Source: Deinococcus aquiradiocola (GTDB lineage Bacteria; Deinococcota; Deinococci; Deinococcales; Deinococcaceae). Taken from it: a DNA stretch of 64,000 nucleotides. The notes beneath the pieces are model-generated. The model had not been told where the DNA came from. It worked only from the letters and a program-made list of their open reading frames with translations, and ran no database searches. Each line of letters begins with the position of its first letter. Position 1 is the first letter of the stretch. Positions 21,521 through 32,319 of the stretch are shown one piece after another. Location: NCBI RefSeq assembly GCF_014646915.1, contig NZ_BMOE01000004.1, forward strand, positions 245,101-309,100, read 5' to 3'. Both the position numbers and the translations under genes were made by a program.

Positions 21521-22303
21521 ATGCCGGTCACGGGCGGGCCAGGCGTGAGCCTGCAGGACGTGCTGCGCGAGATCCGCGCGGCGGAGGTGGACGCGGGCCG
21601 CGCGCCCGGCTCGGCGCGGCTGGTGGCGGTCAGCAAGGGGCACACCCTGGACGAGATCCGTGCGTCCGTCCTGACGCACGCGGCCCTGCAGGCGGGCGGC
21701 TTCCCGCTCGCGGAGAACCGCGGGCAGGAGCTGCGCGACAAGGTGGCCGTCACGCAGGGTGGCGTCACCCAGGGCGCAGGGGCGCAGGCGTGGCCGCCGC
21801 TGGAGTGGCATTTCATCGGGCCGGTGCAGCGCAACAAGGTCAAGTACCTGCGCGCCGTGACGCTCGTACACACCATCGAGACGGCCGAGCAGGCGCAGGC
21901 CATCGCGGCGGCCGCCGAAGGCTGGGGGCGCGCGCCGGACGTGCTGCTGCAGGTCCACAACGGCGAGGCGCAGAAGCACGGCGTGAGCACCGAAGACCTG
22001 CCCGCCCTGCTGCGCGAGGTGCGCGGCACGGGCCTCACCGTGCGCGGCCTGATGGTCATGGCCCCCTACGACGACCCGCAGGGCGCCGAGCGGGTGTTCG
22101 CGCAGACGGCCCTGCACGCGCAGACGCTGGGCCTGCCGGAACTGAGCATGGGCATGAGCGACGACTTTCCCGCCGCGATCCGGCACGGTGCGACGCTGGT
22201 GCGGGTGGGGCGGCGACTGTTCACACCCGCGTCCGGCGTGGACCGGGCCGGTGCCCAGGACGCGGGCCGGGCGGGGAACGGGGGAGCGCCGGATTTGAGC
22301 TAA
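21521..22303 (+). CDS. yggS: YggS-family PLP homeostasis protein
   Basis: 260 residues. PLP-binding Lys lies in [14 protein letters not shown] (about residue 38), then [22 protein letters not shown] and [28 protein letters not shown], the C-terminal PLP phosphate site. The family binds PLP without known catalysis and keeps free vitamin B6 in balance. The start ATG 21521 is provisional and GTG 21546 is the alternative. As in many bacteria it precedes divIVA. Its TAA stop is shared with the TAAACT -10 box of the next gene. Confidence 0.88.
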   Translation: MPVTGGPGVSLQDVLREIRAAEVDAGRAPGSARLVAVSKGHTLDEIRASVLTHAALQAGGFPLAENRGQELRDKVAVTQGGVTQGAGAQAWPPLEWHFIGPVQRNKVKYLRAVTLVHTIETAEQAQAIAAAAEGWGRAPDVLLQVHNGEAQKHGVSTEDLPALLREVRGTGLTVRGLMVMAPYDDPQGAERVFAQTALHAQTLGLPELSMGMSDDFPAAIRHGATLVRVGRRLFTPASGVDRAGAQDAGRAGNGGAPDLS

Positions 22304-22306
22304 ACT
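22301..22306 (+). promoter_or_regulatory. -10 box of divIVA leader, overlapping yggS stop
   Basis: TAAACT, whose first three bases are the yggS stop codon, lies 6 nt before ATG 22313. This spacing fits a leaderless transcript that begins at the small leader ORF. Confidence 0.5.
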
Positions 22307-22312
22307 GACCTT

Positions 22313-22348
22313 ATGATTCGGCATCTGAGCGGGGGGCGCGCGCGGTGA
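22313..22348 (+). CDS. Leader ORF upstream of divIVA (11 aa)
   Basis: ATG ATT CGG ... CGG TGA encodes MIRHLSGGRAR. It starts 6 nt after a TAAACT box, and its TGA overlaps the GTG start of divIVA as GTGA. It may be the translated leader that feeds ribosomes to divIVA by coupling, since divIVA itself has only a G-rich stretch upstream. It is seen in sequence only, and function is inferred. Confidence 0.45.
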   Translation: MIRHLSGGRAR

Positions 22349-23211
22349 AGTACACCCCACTGGACGTGCGACACCAGGAATTCCCTGGTGCGATGGGTGG
22401 CTACAAGCGGCTCGATGTCCGCACCTTCCTGAACGAACTGGCGGACGACTTCGAGGAACTGCTGCAGAGTCGGCAGGAACTCAACGAGCGCCTCGCCCTG
22501 ATGGAAGGGCGACTGGCCGAGTACCGCCAGTCGGAGGACGACCTGCGGCGCGCCGTGGTGAGTGCCGAACGCATCGCGCAGGAACTCCGCGAGAACGCCC
22601 GCAAGGAAGCGGAACTCATCACCACGCAGGCCGAAGCGTACCGCGACAGCGTGACGCAGCAGGCGAACGCCCGCTCGGTGGGCCTGGAAGCCCGCCACGA
22701 GGCGCGCACCGGCGAGCTGGAAATGGCGCACCGTGCCCGCAGCACTGAACTGGAAGCCGCGCACCAGGGGCGCAGCACGCAGCTGGAAGCCAGCTACCGG
22801 GCGCGCTTCTCGGACCTGGAAGCGCAGTACCACCGCCGTCACCGTGAGCTGGAGCAGGGCCTCGCGGCCCGCACGGCGCACCTGGAGTCGGTGTTCAGCC
22901 AGCGGCACAACGAGCTGACGACGCTGCTGTCCCGCGCGCGGGACGAACAGGGGCAGTTCGTGGCGCAGTACCGGGCACTCGTCGCGTCGTTCTACGAGCT
23001 GGCGTCCCGGCACGCGCAGCCGGAAGGTTCTCCCCTGCCGACCGAGCTGCCTCAGGGCACGGCGGTGCCGCTGCCGGAAGGGACGCAGAGTCTCCTGCCG
23101 CCCGCGCCGAACGAGCCGGTCAGCGCCCTGAGCGCCGCCACGCCCGACGCACCCGAGGACGGCGAGGACCGTTCCGCCGTGGCGCGCGTCACCGAGCAGC
23201 AGTTCGTCTGA
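22345..23211 (+). CDS. divIVA: Cell-division/polarity protein DivIVA
   Basis: 288 residues. The N-terminal lipid-binding domain (TPLDVRHQEFPGAMGGYKRLDVRTFLNELADDFEELL, residues 4-40) is typical of DivIVA, which recognises curved membrane at the septum and poles. A coiled coil follows. Residues 112-199 are built of eight exact 11-residue repeats of the pattern x-x-L-E-x5-R-x, a hendecad coiled coil. The tail (about 230-288) is Pro/Ala-rich and probably disordered. GTG 22345 overlaps a leader ORF. The TGA stop is the first codon of a dispersed repeat. It lies next to yggS and opposite a dynamin-like gene, away from the fts cluster. Confidence 0.92.
   Translation: MKYTPLDVRHQEFPGAMGGYKRLDVRTFLNELADDFEELLQSRQELNERLALMEGRLAEYRQSEDDLRRAVVSAERIAQELRENARKEAELITTQAEAYRDSVTQQANARSVGLEARHEARTGELEMAHRARSTELEAAHQGRSTQLEASYRARFSDLEAQYHRRHRELEQGLAARTAHLESVFSQRHNELTTLLSRARDEQGQFVAQYRALVASFYELASRHAQPEGSPLPTELPQGTAVPLPEGTQSLLPPAPNEPVSALSAATPDAPEDGEDRSAVARVTEQQFV
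22678..22941 (+). repeat. 33-bp (11-codon) tandem repeat inside divIVA
   Basis: Eight in-frame units of 33 bp, each with CTGGA(A/G) or CTGAC near position 7. Protein units run VGLEARHEART, GELEMAHRARS, TELEAAHQGRS, TQLEASYRARF, SDLEAQYHRRH, RELEQGLAART, AHLESVFSQRH, NELTTLLSRAR. There are no insertions or deletions between units. Confidence 0.85.
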
Positions 23212-23258
23212 TCCGGTGTTGAGCTGAACTTTCCGAGTTCAGCCGAGCGAAGCGGGCA
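23209..23258 (+). repeat. Stop-codon-anchored dispersed repeat, copy B
   Basis: Begins with the divIVA stop TGA and continues TCCGGTGTTGAG. The perfect 7-bp palindrome CTGAACT-n5-AGTTCAG follows, then CCGAGCGAAGCGGG. It matches copy C closely and copy A moderately. Confidence 0.7.
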
Positions 23259-23292
23259 CCAAAAAGTACGGGTTTGATCCGGTTTCAGCCCG

Positions 23293-23343
23293 GTACGCAA
23301 AACGGGCCACGCGCACCTGAAGCGCGTGGCCCGTTTTGCGTAC
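23293..23343. terminator. Bidirectional terminator divIVA / dynamin
   Basis: Perfect 22-bp arms starting GTACGCAAAACGGG, with a 7-nt loop (acctgaa). The A/T-containing outer stem gives TTTT-like tracts in both directions, suitable for both convergent genes. Confidence 0.85.
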
Positions 23344-23356
23344 CGCACGGGGCGGG

Positions 23357-25057
<1,701 letters not shown>

Positions 25058-25146
25058 ACGCGCAGTCTACCGGCCCCGGCGGGACCCGGGGCCTGCGTTC
25101 CCGGGTGCGTGACGCCCGCCCGTCTGGGGGTGCGCTACCCTGGGGC

Positions 25147-25428
25147 ATGACGGCAGGCGGGCTTCAAGGCATCCGGTTCGCGCTGGAAGGCATCGACGAG
25201 ATCACGTTCCACCGGGTCCTGCGTGACCTGATGACCGACCCGGCCTTCGCGAGACCGCTGCAGGTGCAGGCCACGCCGCCCCGGCCCCGGCAGGACGAGG
25301 TGGCGGCCCTGACGCTGGTGTTCGGCGCGCAGGACCGGCTGCTGGCCGTGGCGGCCATGCAGCGCCTCAAGACGATCCTGCTGCGGTACGACGTGCAGAT
25401 CGACAGCATCTGGACGCCCGAACCCTGA
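25147..25428 (+). CDS. Small conserved-looking protein of unknown function
   Basis: 93 residues from ATG 25147, 5 nt after TACCCT. The open frame extends upstream but without a promoter box. The sequence (RFALEGIDEITFHRVLRDLMTDPAFARP ... AAMQRLKTILLRYDVQIDSIW) has normal codon use and an alpha/beta look, with no cysteine, signal or membrane segment. It sits between the dynamin gene and ftsA, in the place where ftsZ lies in many bacteria. I do not recognise a family. Confidence 0.65.
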   Translation: MTAGGLQGIRFALEGIDEITFHRVLRDLMTDPAFARPLQVQATPPRPRQDEVAALTLVFGAQDRLLAVAAMQRLKTILLRYDVQIDSIWTPEP

Positions 25429-25434
25429 ACGTGC

Positions 25435-25466
25435 GGGCGGCGCGCACCCGCAGGTACGCGCCGCCC
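25435..25466. terminator. Hairpin between small ORF and ftsA
   Basis: 10-bp perfect arms (GGGCGGCGCG / CGCGCCGCCC) with a 12-nt loop, between the convergent stops. It would end the long mur/fts transcript. Confidence 0.65.
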
Positions 25467-25486
25467 GGCCCGGATCAGGCCCGGAA

Positions 25487-26863
25487 TCAGATCCAGTCTT
25501 TGAAGAAGTCCTTGACCTTGTCCACCAGCGTCTTCTCGTCCGGGTTGCGGGGCGCCCTGGGCGGTTTGGGTGTCGGTGCGGGCTTCGGGGTGGGGGTGGG
25601 TGTCTCGTCCACCGGGGGGGGTGTGAGGTCGTACTCGATCGGCGTGGGGGCCGGACGCACGTACGGGGAGCCGCTGCCGTTGGCGGGCTGGGCCTGCGCG
25701 GCCGTGCCGACCGGGTGCATCTGCTCCTGCGCGGCGTACAGCACGAGGCCCACGGCGGCGGCGTGCACGGGTCCGGCCACGATGTCCGTCAGGCCGCCCA
25801 TGCCGCGCGGGCGGCCCACGCGGACCGGGAGGCGGAAGCGTTCGCGGGCGAGTTCCGACACGCCGCGCAGCAGGCTCCCGCCGCCCGTGAGGACGACACC
25901 GCTCGCGATGAGTTCCACCGGCCCGAGCTCACGGTCGATCTCGTCGCGCACCATGCCGTAGATCTCGGCGATGCGCGGCTTGATGATGCGCGACAGGTCG
26001 AAGGCGCTGATGGCGTGCGTGCTGCCGGACGCGTTCGTGATCTCCAGCATCAGGTCCGGGTCGGCGAGTTCCGGGAGGGCCGCGCCGTACTTGCGTTTGA
26101 CGTTCTCGGCCTCCTCCAGCGGAATCTTGAGGATCTGCGCGAGGTCGGTGGTGACGTGGTCCCCGCCGATGGGGATGCAGGCGGAGTGCGAGAGGTTCCC
26201 GCGCTTGAACACGCCGACGTCGGTGGTGCCGCCGCCCATGTCGATCACGACGACCGTCTGGTCGCGTTCGGACGCGTCGAGGACGGCCGTGCCGGACGCG
26301 AGGGATTCCAGCACGAGGCCGCGCACCTGCAGGCCCGCCTCCTGCACGCAGCGGCGCAGGTTCGCGAGCGGGCCGACACTTCCGGCGACGATGTGCACGT
26401 CCACTTCGAGGCGCACGCCGTGCATGCCGACCGGGCTCTTGATGCCTTCCTGCCCGTCCACCACGTACTCCTGGGGGATGGCGTGAATGACTTCGAAGTT
26501 CGGGTCGAGCGGCACGGCGCGGGCGTTCTCGATGCTGCGTTCCACGTCGGAGACCGTGATCTCCTGGCTGCGCCGGATGGCGGCCAGCCCGTGGCTGGTG
26601 AGGGCCTTGGCGTGGTTGCCCGCGACGCTGACGTACGCGTTCGTGACCTTGACGCCGCTGACGCGTTCGGCCGCCGCGACCGAGTTGCGGATGGCGGCGG
26701 TGGTGCGTTCCAGGTTCACGACCGCGCCGCGCTTGATGCCCTCGCTGGGCACGGTTCCTTCGCCGATGATGTCCACGCTGCCGTCGGCAGCGATTTCGCC
26801 TATCACAGTGGTGATCTTCGTGGTGCCGATGTCCAGACCGACAGTGATCAGGTTGTCCTTCAT
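25487..26863 (-). CDS. ftsA: Cell division protein FtsA
   Basis: 458 residues of the actin-like fold. Phosphate-1 is VGLDIGTTKITTVIGEI, the 1C domain includes EGTVPSEGIKRGAVVNLERTTAAIRN, and phosphate-2 is VVIDMGGGTTDVGVF. The adenosine motif is VVLTGGGSLLRGV. After residue about 390 comes a Pro-rich linker (many PTP repeats) and a C-terminal amphipathic helix (VDKVKDFFKDWI) that anchors FtsA, and hence FtsZ, to the membrane. ATG overlaps the ftsQ stop by ATGA. It is the last gene of the minus-strand mur/fts run. ftsZ does not follow it. Confidence 0.96.
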   Translation of the reverse strand: MKDNLITVGLDIGTTKITTVIGEIAADGSVDIIGEGTVPSEGIKRGAVVNLERTTAAIRNSVAAAERVSGVKVTNAYVSVAGNHAKALTSHGLAAIRRSQEITVSDVERSIENARAVPLDPNFEVIHAIPQEYVVDGQEGIKSPVGMHGVRLEVDVHIVAGSVGPLANLRRCVQEAGLQVRGLVLESLASGTAVLDASERDQTVVVIDMGGGTTDVGVFKRGNLSHSACIPIGGDHVTTDLAQILKIPLEEAENVKRKYGAALPELADPDLMLEITNASGSTHAISAFDLSRIIKPRIAEIYGMVRDEIDRELGPVELIASGVVLTGGGSLLRGVSELARERFRLPVRVGRPRGMGGLTDIVAGPVHAAAVGLVLYAAQEQMHPVGTAAQAQPANGSGSPYVRPAPTPIEYDLTPPPVDETPTPTPKPAPTPKPPRAPRNPDEKTLVDKVKDFFKDWI

Positions 26864-27521
26864 TGCTGGACGCTCACCCCCCAGGGATAAATATTGATGT
26901 GCTTTCCAGCAAACATCTTGACACTGCCCGAATACTTAAGCAAGGAACCGAGATTCCCGCTCCACGCCGTCCCTGCCGCCGTTTGCACGGTGAAGCCTGA
27001 GGGCGTGTACCGGACCGATTGCACATTGTAACGTCCAAACGCCTGCGCGAGCCGCCTCGCGACGGGCAGGCGGTCCGGTCCCCACCCGACGAGGAGCGGC
27101 CCGCCGAGCGGCGCGCCGGGCAGCACCTTGCCGTCCCAGGCGATCGCCACGAGGGTCCCGTCCGGCTTCTGCCACTGGGCGGCCGGGACGCGCTCCTGCA
27201 CGTTCACCTCGACGCTGCCGGGAAAGCGGCGCACGATCTGCGCGGACGCCACCCACGGCGACTGCCGCAGGCCACGTGCGCGCCACGCGCCGTAGTACAG
27301 CCACCCGCCGGGCCGGGCAGTCAGGGCGAAGGGCGGGGTGAGGCCCGCGAGCGCCTGGACCTGCTCGGCGCTCAGGTGACGGTTGCCGGTCACGGTGACG
27401 GTCCGGACGGGCAGCAGGAACCACGAGGCGGCCAGGACGGCCAGCACGAGGACGGTGGCGAGCAGGGCCAGCCACAGGCGGCGGGCGGGACGGGCGGCGC
27501 GCGTGGGCGCTTCCGGTCCCT

Positions 27522-27525
<4 letters not shown>
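26860..27525 (-). CDS. ftsQ: Cell division protein FtsQ/DivIB
   Basis: 221 residues: a short basic cytoplasmic tail, one membrane helix (LWLALLATVLVLAVLAASWFLL), a POTRA domain (VRTVTVTGNRHLSAEQVQALAGL) and the beta domain (APLGGPLLVGW... SVRYTPSGFTVQTAAG). It joins the divisome and links the Z-ring side to septal wall enzymes. GTG 27525 overlaps the murB stop by GTGA, and the stop overlaps ftsA by ATGA. The open frame upstream is antisense to nothing coding and is ignored, because the TM segment starts here. Confidence 0.9.
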
Positions 27526-28447
<922 letters not shown>

Positions 28448-28451
<4 letters not shown>

Positions 28452-29932
28452 ACGCTCACCCCGGCCAGTTCACGCCCGATCTTCCAGACGTCGCCCGCGC
28501 CGACCGTGACGATCACGTCGCCCGGCTGCACCGTGCCGCGCAGGTACGTCAGCACCTCCTCGCGCAGCGGGAGGTAATGCACGCCCCGGTGCCCGAGTTC
28601 GTACATGCGGTTCACGATCAGGGTGCTGTCGATGCCGGTGATGGCCTCCTCGCCTGCCGCGGCGATGTCGAGCAGGATCACCTCGTCAGCCGGCATGAGG
28701 CTGTCCGCGAGGCGCGGCCAGGACTGCTGCGTGCGCAGGTAACGGTGCGGCTGGAACACGATCCGGACGCGGCGACCCGTCTGCCGGGCCGCCCCGACGA
28801 CCGCCGCGACCTTGGCGGCGTTGTGGGCGTAGTCGTCGATGATGATCGCGCCGTCCAGCGTTCCGACGCGCTCCCAGCGCCTGCGCGGCCCGCCGAACTC
28901 CGCGAGGGCCGCCGCCGCGAGCGCGAAATTCCCGCCGTACAGGTGCGTGGTCGCCAGGGCCGCCACGGCGTTCTGCACGTTGTGCAGGCCCGGCATGGCG
29001 ACGCGCGCGCGCCCCAGCGCCTCGCCCCGGAACACGACCGTGAAGTCCGTGCCTTCCGGGTCGGGGTTCAGGTCGGTGGCGCGGTAGTCGGCGCCGTCGT
29101 TCAGGCCGTAACTCCAGCTCGGCTGGCCCGGCGACAGGAAGTCCGGCAGGCCCGGCCAGTCGTGGCAGTACAGCACGCGGGCCGCCTGCGTCACGAACTT
29201 CCCGAAGGCGGCGTGCTGGTCCTCGACCGTCTCCCAGTACACGGCCTGACTCTTGCCGGGCGTGCCGATGTGGTCGTCGTCGGCATTCAGGAACACGGCC
29301 GTCTCGCAGCGCAGCGTCTGGAACGCCTGGTCGGACTCGTCGATCTCGGCCACGAACGGCCCCTGACCGGCGCGGGCGTTGCTGCCGAAGGCCGGGATGA
29401 TGCCGCCCACGAACGCGGCCGGGTCGAGGCCCGCGCCGTACATGGCGACGGCCGTCATGCTGGTGGTGGTGGTCTTGCCGTGCGTGCCGACCACGCCGAC
29501 CGACGGGCCGCCCGCGAGCAGTTCCTCCATCAGTGCCATGCGGGGGCGGACCTCGATGCCCGCCTCACGCGCCGCGACGATCTCCGGGTGCGTGCGGCTC
29601 ACCGCTTCCGACGCGATCAGGACGTCCACGCCGCTCAGGTGCGTGGCCCCGTGCCCGATCAGGACGTCGGTGCCTTCCAGCTGCAGCTGGTGCGTGAGTT
29701 CGGAAGGGGCGCTGTCGCAGCCGGACACCGTGAAGCCACGGGCGCGCAGGATGCGGGCGAAGGCGCTCAGCCCGATCCCGCCGATGCCCATCAGGTGAAA
29801 GTGGGTGGGGCGGGCCGGGGTGGGCGCGGGCGGGGTGACGGGGGCGGTCTGGACAGCGGCTCCCGCCGTGGCCTGAACCTCAGGCGGTGCGGCAGGGGCG
29901 TCTGTGGGGGTCATGGTCTGGGACTTGGTCAT
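28448..29932 (-). CDS. murC: UDP-N-acetylmuramate--L-amino acid ligase
   Basis: Adds the first amino acid to UDP-MurNAc. From ATG 29932 it is 494 residues. A Pro/Ala/Thr-rich N-terminal tail of about 45 residues precedes the UDP-binding FHLMGIGGIGLSAFARIL. ATP site GTHGKTTTTSM, then ENADDDH-like FLNADDDHIGTPGK, DDYAHNAAKV and QPHRYLRTQ are visible. ATG 29914 is an alternative start. The tail is unusual but of plausible composition for Deinococcus. It follows murG by 22 nt and overlaps murB. Confidence 0.94.
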
Positions 29933-29954
29933 GGGCGCTGGCTCGGTGTGGTGC

Positions 29955-31040
29955 TCAGGAACGGAAGTGCGATTCGGCCAGGTCCGCGAGGCGGGAGGCC
30001 GCACCCTGAGGAGAACGGCGGAGCGCGGCCTCCCGCATGGAAGCGCGCGTCTCCTTCTTCAGACACTCTAACACCACGCTCCCCAGGGATCGGCTCATGG
30101 CCTCCTGCTCCACGAGGCGGCCCGCCCCGGCGGCCTCCACGGCCCGCGCGTTGAAGCGCTGGTGGTCCTCGGCGCTGCTGGGGAGCGGCACCATGACGAC
30201 CGGCACGCCGTAGAACGCGGCCTCCGCGAGCGTGCCCGTCCCGGCACGCGTGATGGCGAGGTCCGCCGCCGACCACGCCGCGACGGAATCCACGTACCCG
30301 ACCGCCTTGTACCACCCGAGGTTCTGCACCTCCGGCAGCACGTCGCTCAGCCAGCGGGGACCGGTGGAGTGCAGCACCTGCACGCCGTCGTCCGGCGAGA
30401 GGCCCGCCTCGCCCAGCACCTCGCGCAGCACGCCCGGCACGGCGCTGTTCAGGGCGACGCTGCCCTGCGAGCCGCCCATCACGAACACCGTGAGCGGCCC
30501 CTCCTGCAGCCCGAGCCGCTGCGTGGCCTCCTGCCGCAGCAGCCACTCCTCACGGACCGGCATGCCGACCAGCGTGCCGCGCCCGGCGGGGAGGCCCGCC
30601 ACGTCCGGGTAGGCCGTGCCGACCGCGCGGGCGCGGCGCAGCGCGAGCCGCTGCGTGAGGCCCAGCCGGGCGTTCTGCTCATGCAGCACGGTGGGAATGC
30701 CGAGCGACTGCGCGGCCAGCACGCCCGGCAGGCTCGCGAAGCCGCCGTACCCGACGACCACGCCGGGCCGCGTGCGGTTCAGGAAGCTGCGGGCCTGCGC
30801 GAGGCCCCGCGCGGCCCGCAGCGCCTGCCGGGGGTCGAGGCCGCTCGCGCTGCGCGCGAACTTCCCGGCCACCACCCCGTGAAAGGCGAGGCCCGAATCC
30901 TGCGCGACGCGTTCCTCCATGCCGCCCAGCTGCCCGAGCAGCGTGACCTCGTACCCGCGCCGCTGCAGTTCCCGTGCGGTCGCCACCGCCGGGTAGATGT
31001 GCCCGCCCGTCCCGCCTGTCGCCAACACCACTCGCTTCAT
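29955..31040 (-). CDS. murG: MurG, lipid II-forming GlcNAc transferase
   Basis: 361 residues. The N-terminal glycine-rich loop is VVLATGGTGGHIYPAVATARELQRRG, then GYGGFASLPGVLAAQ, LHEQNARLGLTQR, the nucleotide-sugar motif VMGGSQGSVALN and ITRAGTGTLAEAAFYGVPVVMVPLPSSAEDHQRFNA. It converts lipid I to lipid II at the inner face of the membrane. ATG 31040 lies 8 nt after TACACT, so the gene has its own leaderless promoter although it follows ftsW. Longer upstream reading is rejected. Confidence 0.95.
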   Translation of the reverse strand: MKRVVLATGGTGGHIYPAVATARELQRRGYEVTLLGQLGGMEERVAQDSGLAFHGVVAGKFARSASGLDPRQALRAARGLAQARSFLNRTRPGVVVGYGGFASLPGVLAAQSLGIPTVLHEQNARLGLTQRLALRRARAVGTAYPDVAGLPAGRGTLVGMPVREEWLLRQEATQRLGLQEGPLTVFVMGGSQGSVALNSAVPGVLREVLGEAGLSPDDGVQVLHSTGPRWLSDVLPEVQNLGWYKAVGYVDSVAAWSAADLAITRAGTGTLAEAAFYGVPVVMVPLPSSAEDHQRFNARAVEAAGAGRLVEQEAMSRSLGSVVLECLKKETRASMREAALRRSPQGAASRLADLAESHFRS

Positions 31041-31091
31041 CGGGAAGCAGTGTAGCGGGCGGTGCGCGCCCCGGTGCGGGACGACGCGGAA

Positions 31092-31117
31092 GCCCCCCGG
31101 CGCGGACGTCGGGGGGC
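31092..31117 (-). terminator. Hairpin between ftsW and murG
   Basis: 8-bp stem GCCCCCCG / CGGGGGGC with a 10-nt loop, downstream of the ftsW stop and upstream of the murG promoter box. It may attenuate read-through from ftsW. Confidence 0.45.
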
Positions 31118-31167
31118 AGGCAGGACAGAAGGTCGGCGGGCAGGGCGAGCGTCTCCGCGCTGACCGG

Positions 31168-32319
31168 TCAGTCTCCGGCGTTCGGGCTGAGGGTGGGGAC
31201 GGGCGCACCCTCGGGCGGGGTGGGCGCCGCGCCCGGCAGCGCCCCGGCCGCGTCCTCCGGCAGGTGACGGCGCACCTCGCGCAGCGCCGAGTGGATCAGG
31301 GCGAGCGCGGCACTCATGGTGAGCATGCTGGAGAACCCGTAACTCACGAGCGGGAGCGGCACGCCCGTCACCGGGAAGATGCCCGCCACCACCGCGAGAT
31401 TCACGACCGCCTGCCCCACCACCATGTACATGGCGCCCGTCGCGAGGATGCTCGCGCCGTGCACCTGCGGCGTCATGGGCCGCACGCGGGACGCCATCTC
31501 GGACACCTGCAGGGCCGCGCTGACCACCAGCCAGTACGCGAAGATCAGCATGGTCACACCGAGCAGCCCGGTCGAGAAGCCCACCGTGGCCGCGATGGCG
31601 TCCGTATGGTCCGCGAAGTACGTGTACCGCAGCCCGTCCGGCCCCTGCCCCCACAGGCCGCCGTACCCCAGGTCGCGGTGCGCCATGCCGATCTGCGTGA
31701 GGCCCGGCTGCACGTCGTCCCCGAAGTGACTCGTGGCGCGCGCCAGGATGTACGGGTGGCGTTCCAGGTACAGGCTCCCGAACGGCAGCGCGATCAGGAA
31801 GATGCCGAGCAGCAGGCCGCCGATGTTGTTCATCTTGACGCCCGCCGCGTACATCAGCACGATGCCGAGCGAGAAGATCAGGACGGTGGAGCCCAGGTCC
31901 GGTTCGAGCAGCACGAGCAGGGTGCTCAGGCCGATCATGAGGGTGGCGCTCAGCAGCTTGTGCTGCACGCCGCGCCGCGCGAAGAAACTCGCGATCTGCA
32001 GGATCAGGCCGAGCTTCGCGAACTCCGACGGCTGGAACTGGAAGCCCGGGATGCGCAGCCAGCGTTTCGTGCCGGGCGACAGTTCGGTGCCCACCCCGAT
32101 CACGAGGACGAGCGCCAGCAGGATCAGCGTGACGACCCACACGACCGTCCCCATGCTTAGGAAGGCCTTGGGGCGCAGGCGCGACAGGGCGAATGTCACG
32201 AGGAGCGCGACCACGATCTTGCTGGCGTGGTCGGGAATCATGTTCGGTTCGGCGGTGGAGATGCCGATCAGGCCCAGCATCAGCAGGATCACCTGCGCCA
32301 GCACGAGGTTCAGGCTCAC
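31168..32319 (-). CDS. ftsW: SEDS-family peptidoglycan glycosyltransferase FtsW
   Basis: 383 residues with about ten membrane helices and the SEDS signatures SPGTKRWLRIPGFQFQPSEFAKLGLILQIA (residue about 95) and LPLVSYGFSSMLTMSAALAL near the end. It polymerises lipid II at the septum together with a class B PBP, which is not in this window. The GTG start overlaps the murD stop by GTGA. The C-terminus after the last helix is Pro-rich. Confidence 0.93.
   Translation of the reverse strand: MSLNLVLAQVILLMLGLIGISTAEPNMIPDHASKIVVALLVTFALSRLRPKAFLSMGTVVWVVTLILLALVLVIGVGTELSPGTKRWLRIPGFQFQPSEFAKLGLILQIASFFARRGVQHKLLSATLMIGLSTLLVLLEPDLGSTVLIFSLGIVLMYAAGVKMNNIGGLLLGIFLIALPFGSLYLERHPYILARATSHFGDDVQPGLTQIGMAHRDLGYGGLWGQGPDGLRYTYFADHTDAIAATVGFSTGLLGVTMLIFAYWLVVSAALQVSEMASRVRPMTPQVHGASILATGAMYMVVGQAVVNLAVVAGIFPVTGVPLPLVSYGFSSMLTMSAALALIHSALREVRRHLPEDAAGALPGAAPTPPEGAPVPTLSPNAGD

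Noticed and set aside
21086..22360. Continuation of the bamA frame upstream to 22360
   Set aside because: It runs antisense to yggS and precedes the clear signal peptide at 21085. Only ATG 21283 remains as a weak alternative start.
22678..22941. CRISPR-like or satellite array in divIVA
   Set aside because: The 33-bp units are diverged, contiguous and in frame, and encode a protein coiled coil. No spacers are present. No CRISPR array was seen anywhere.
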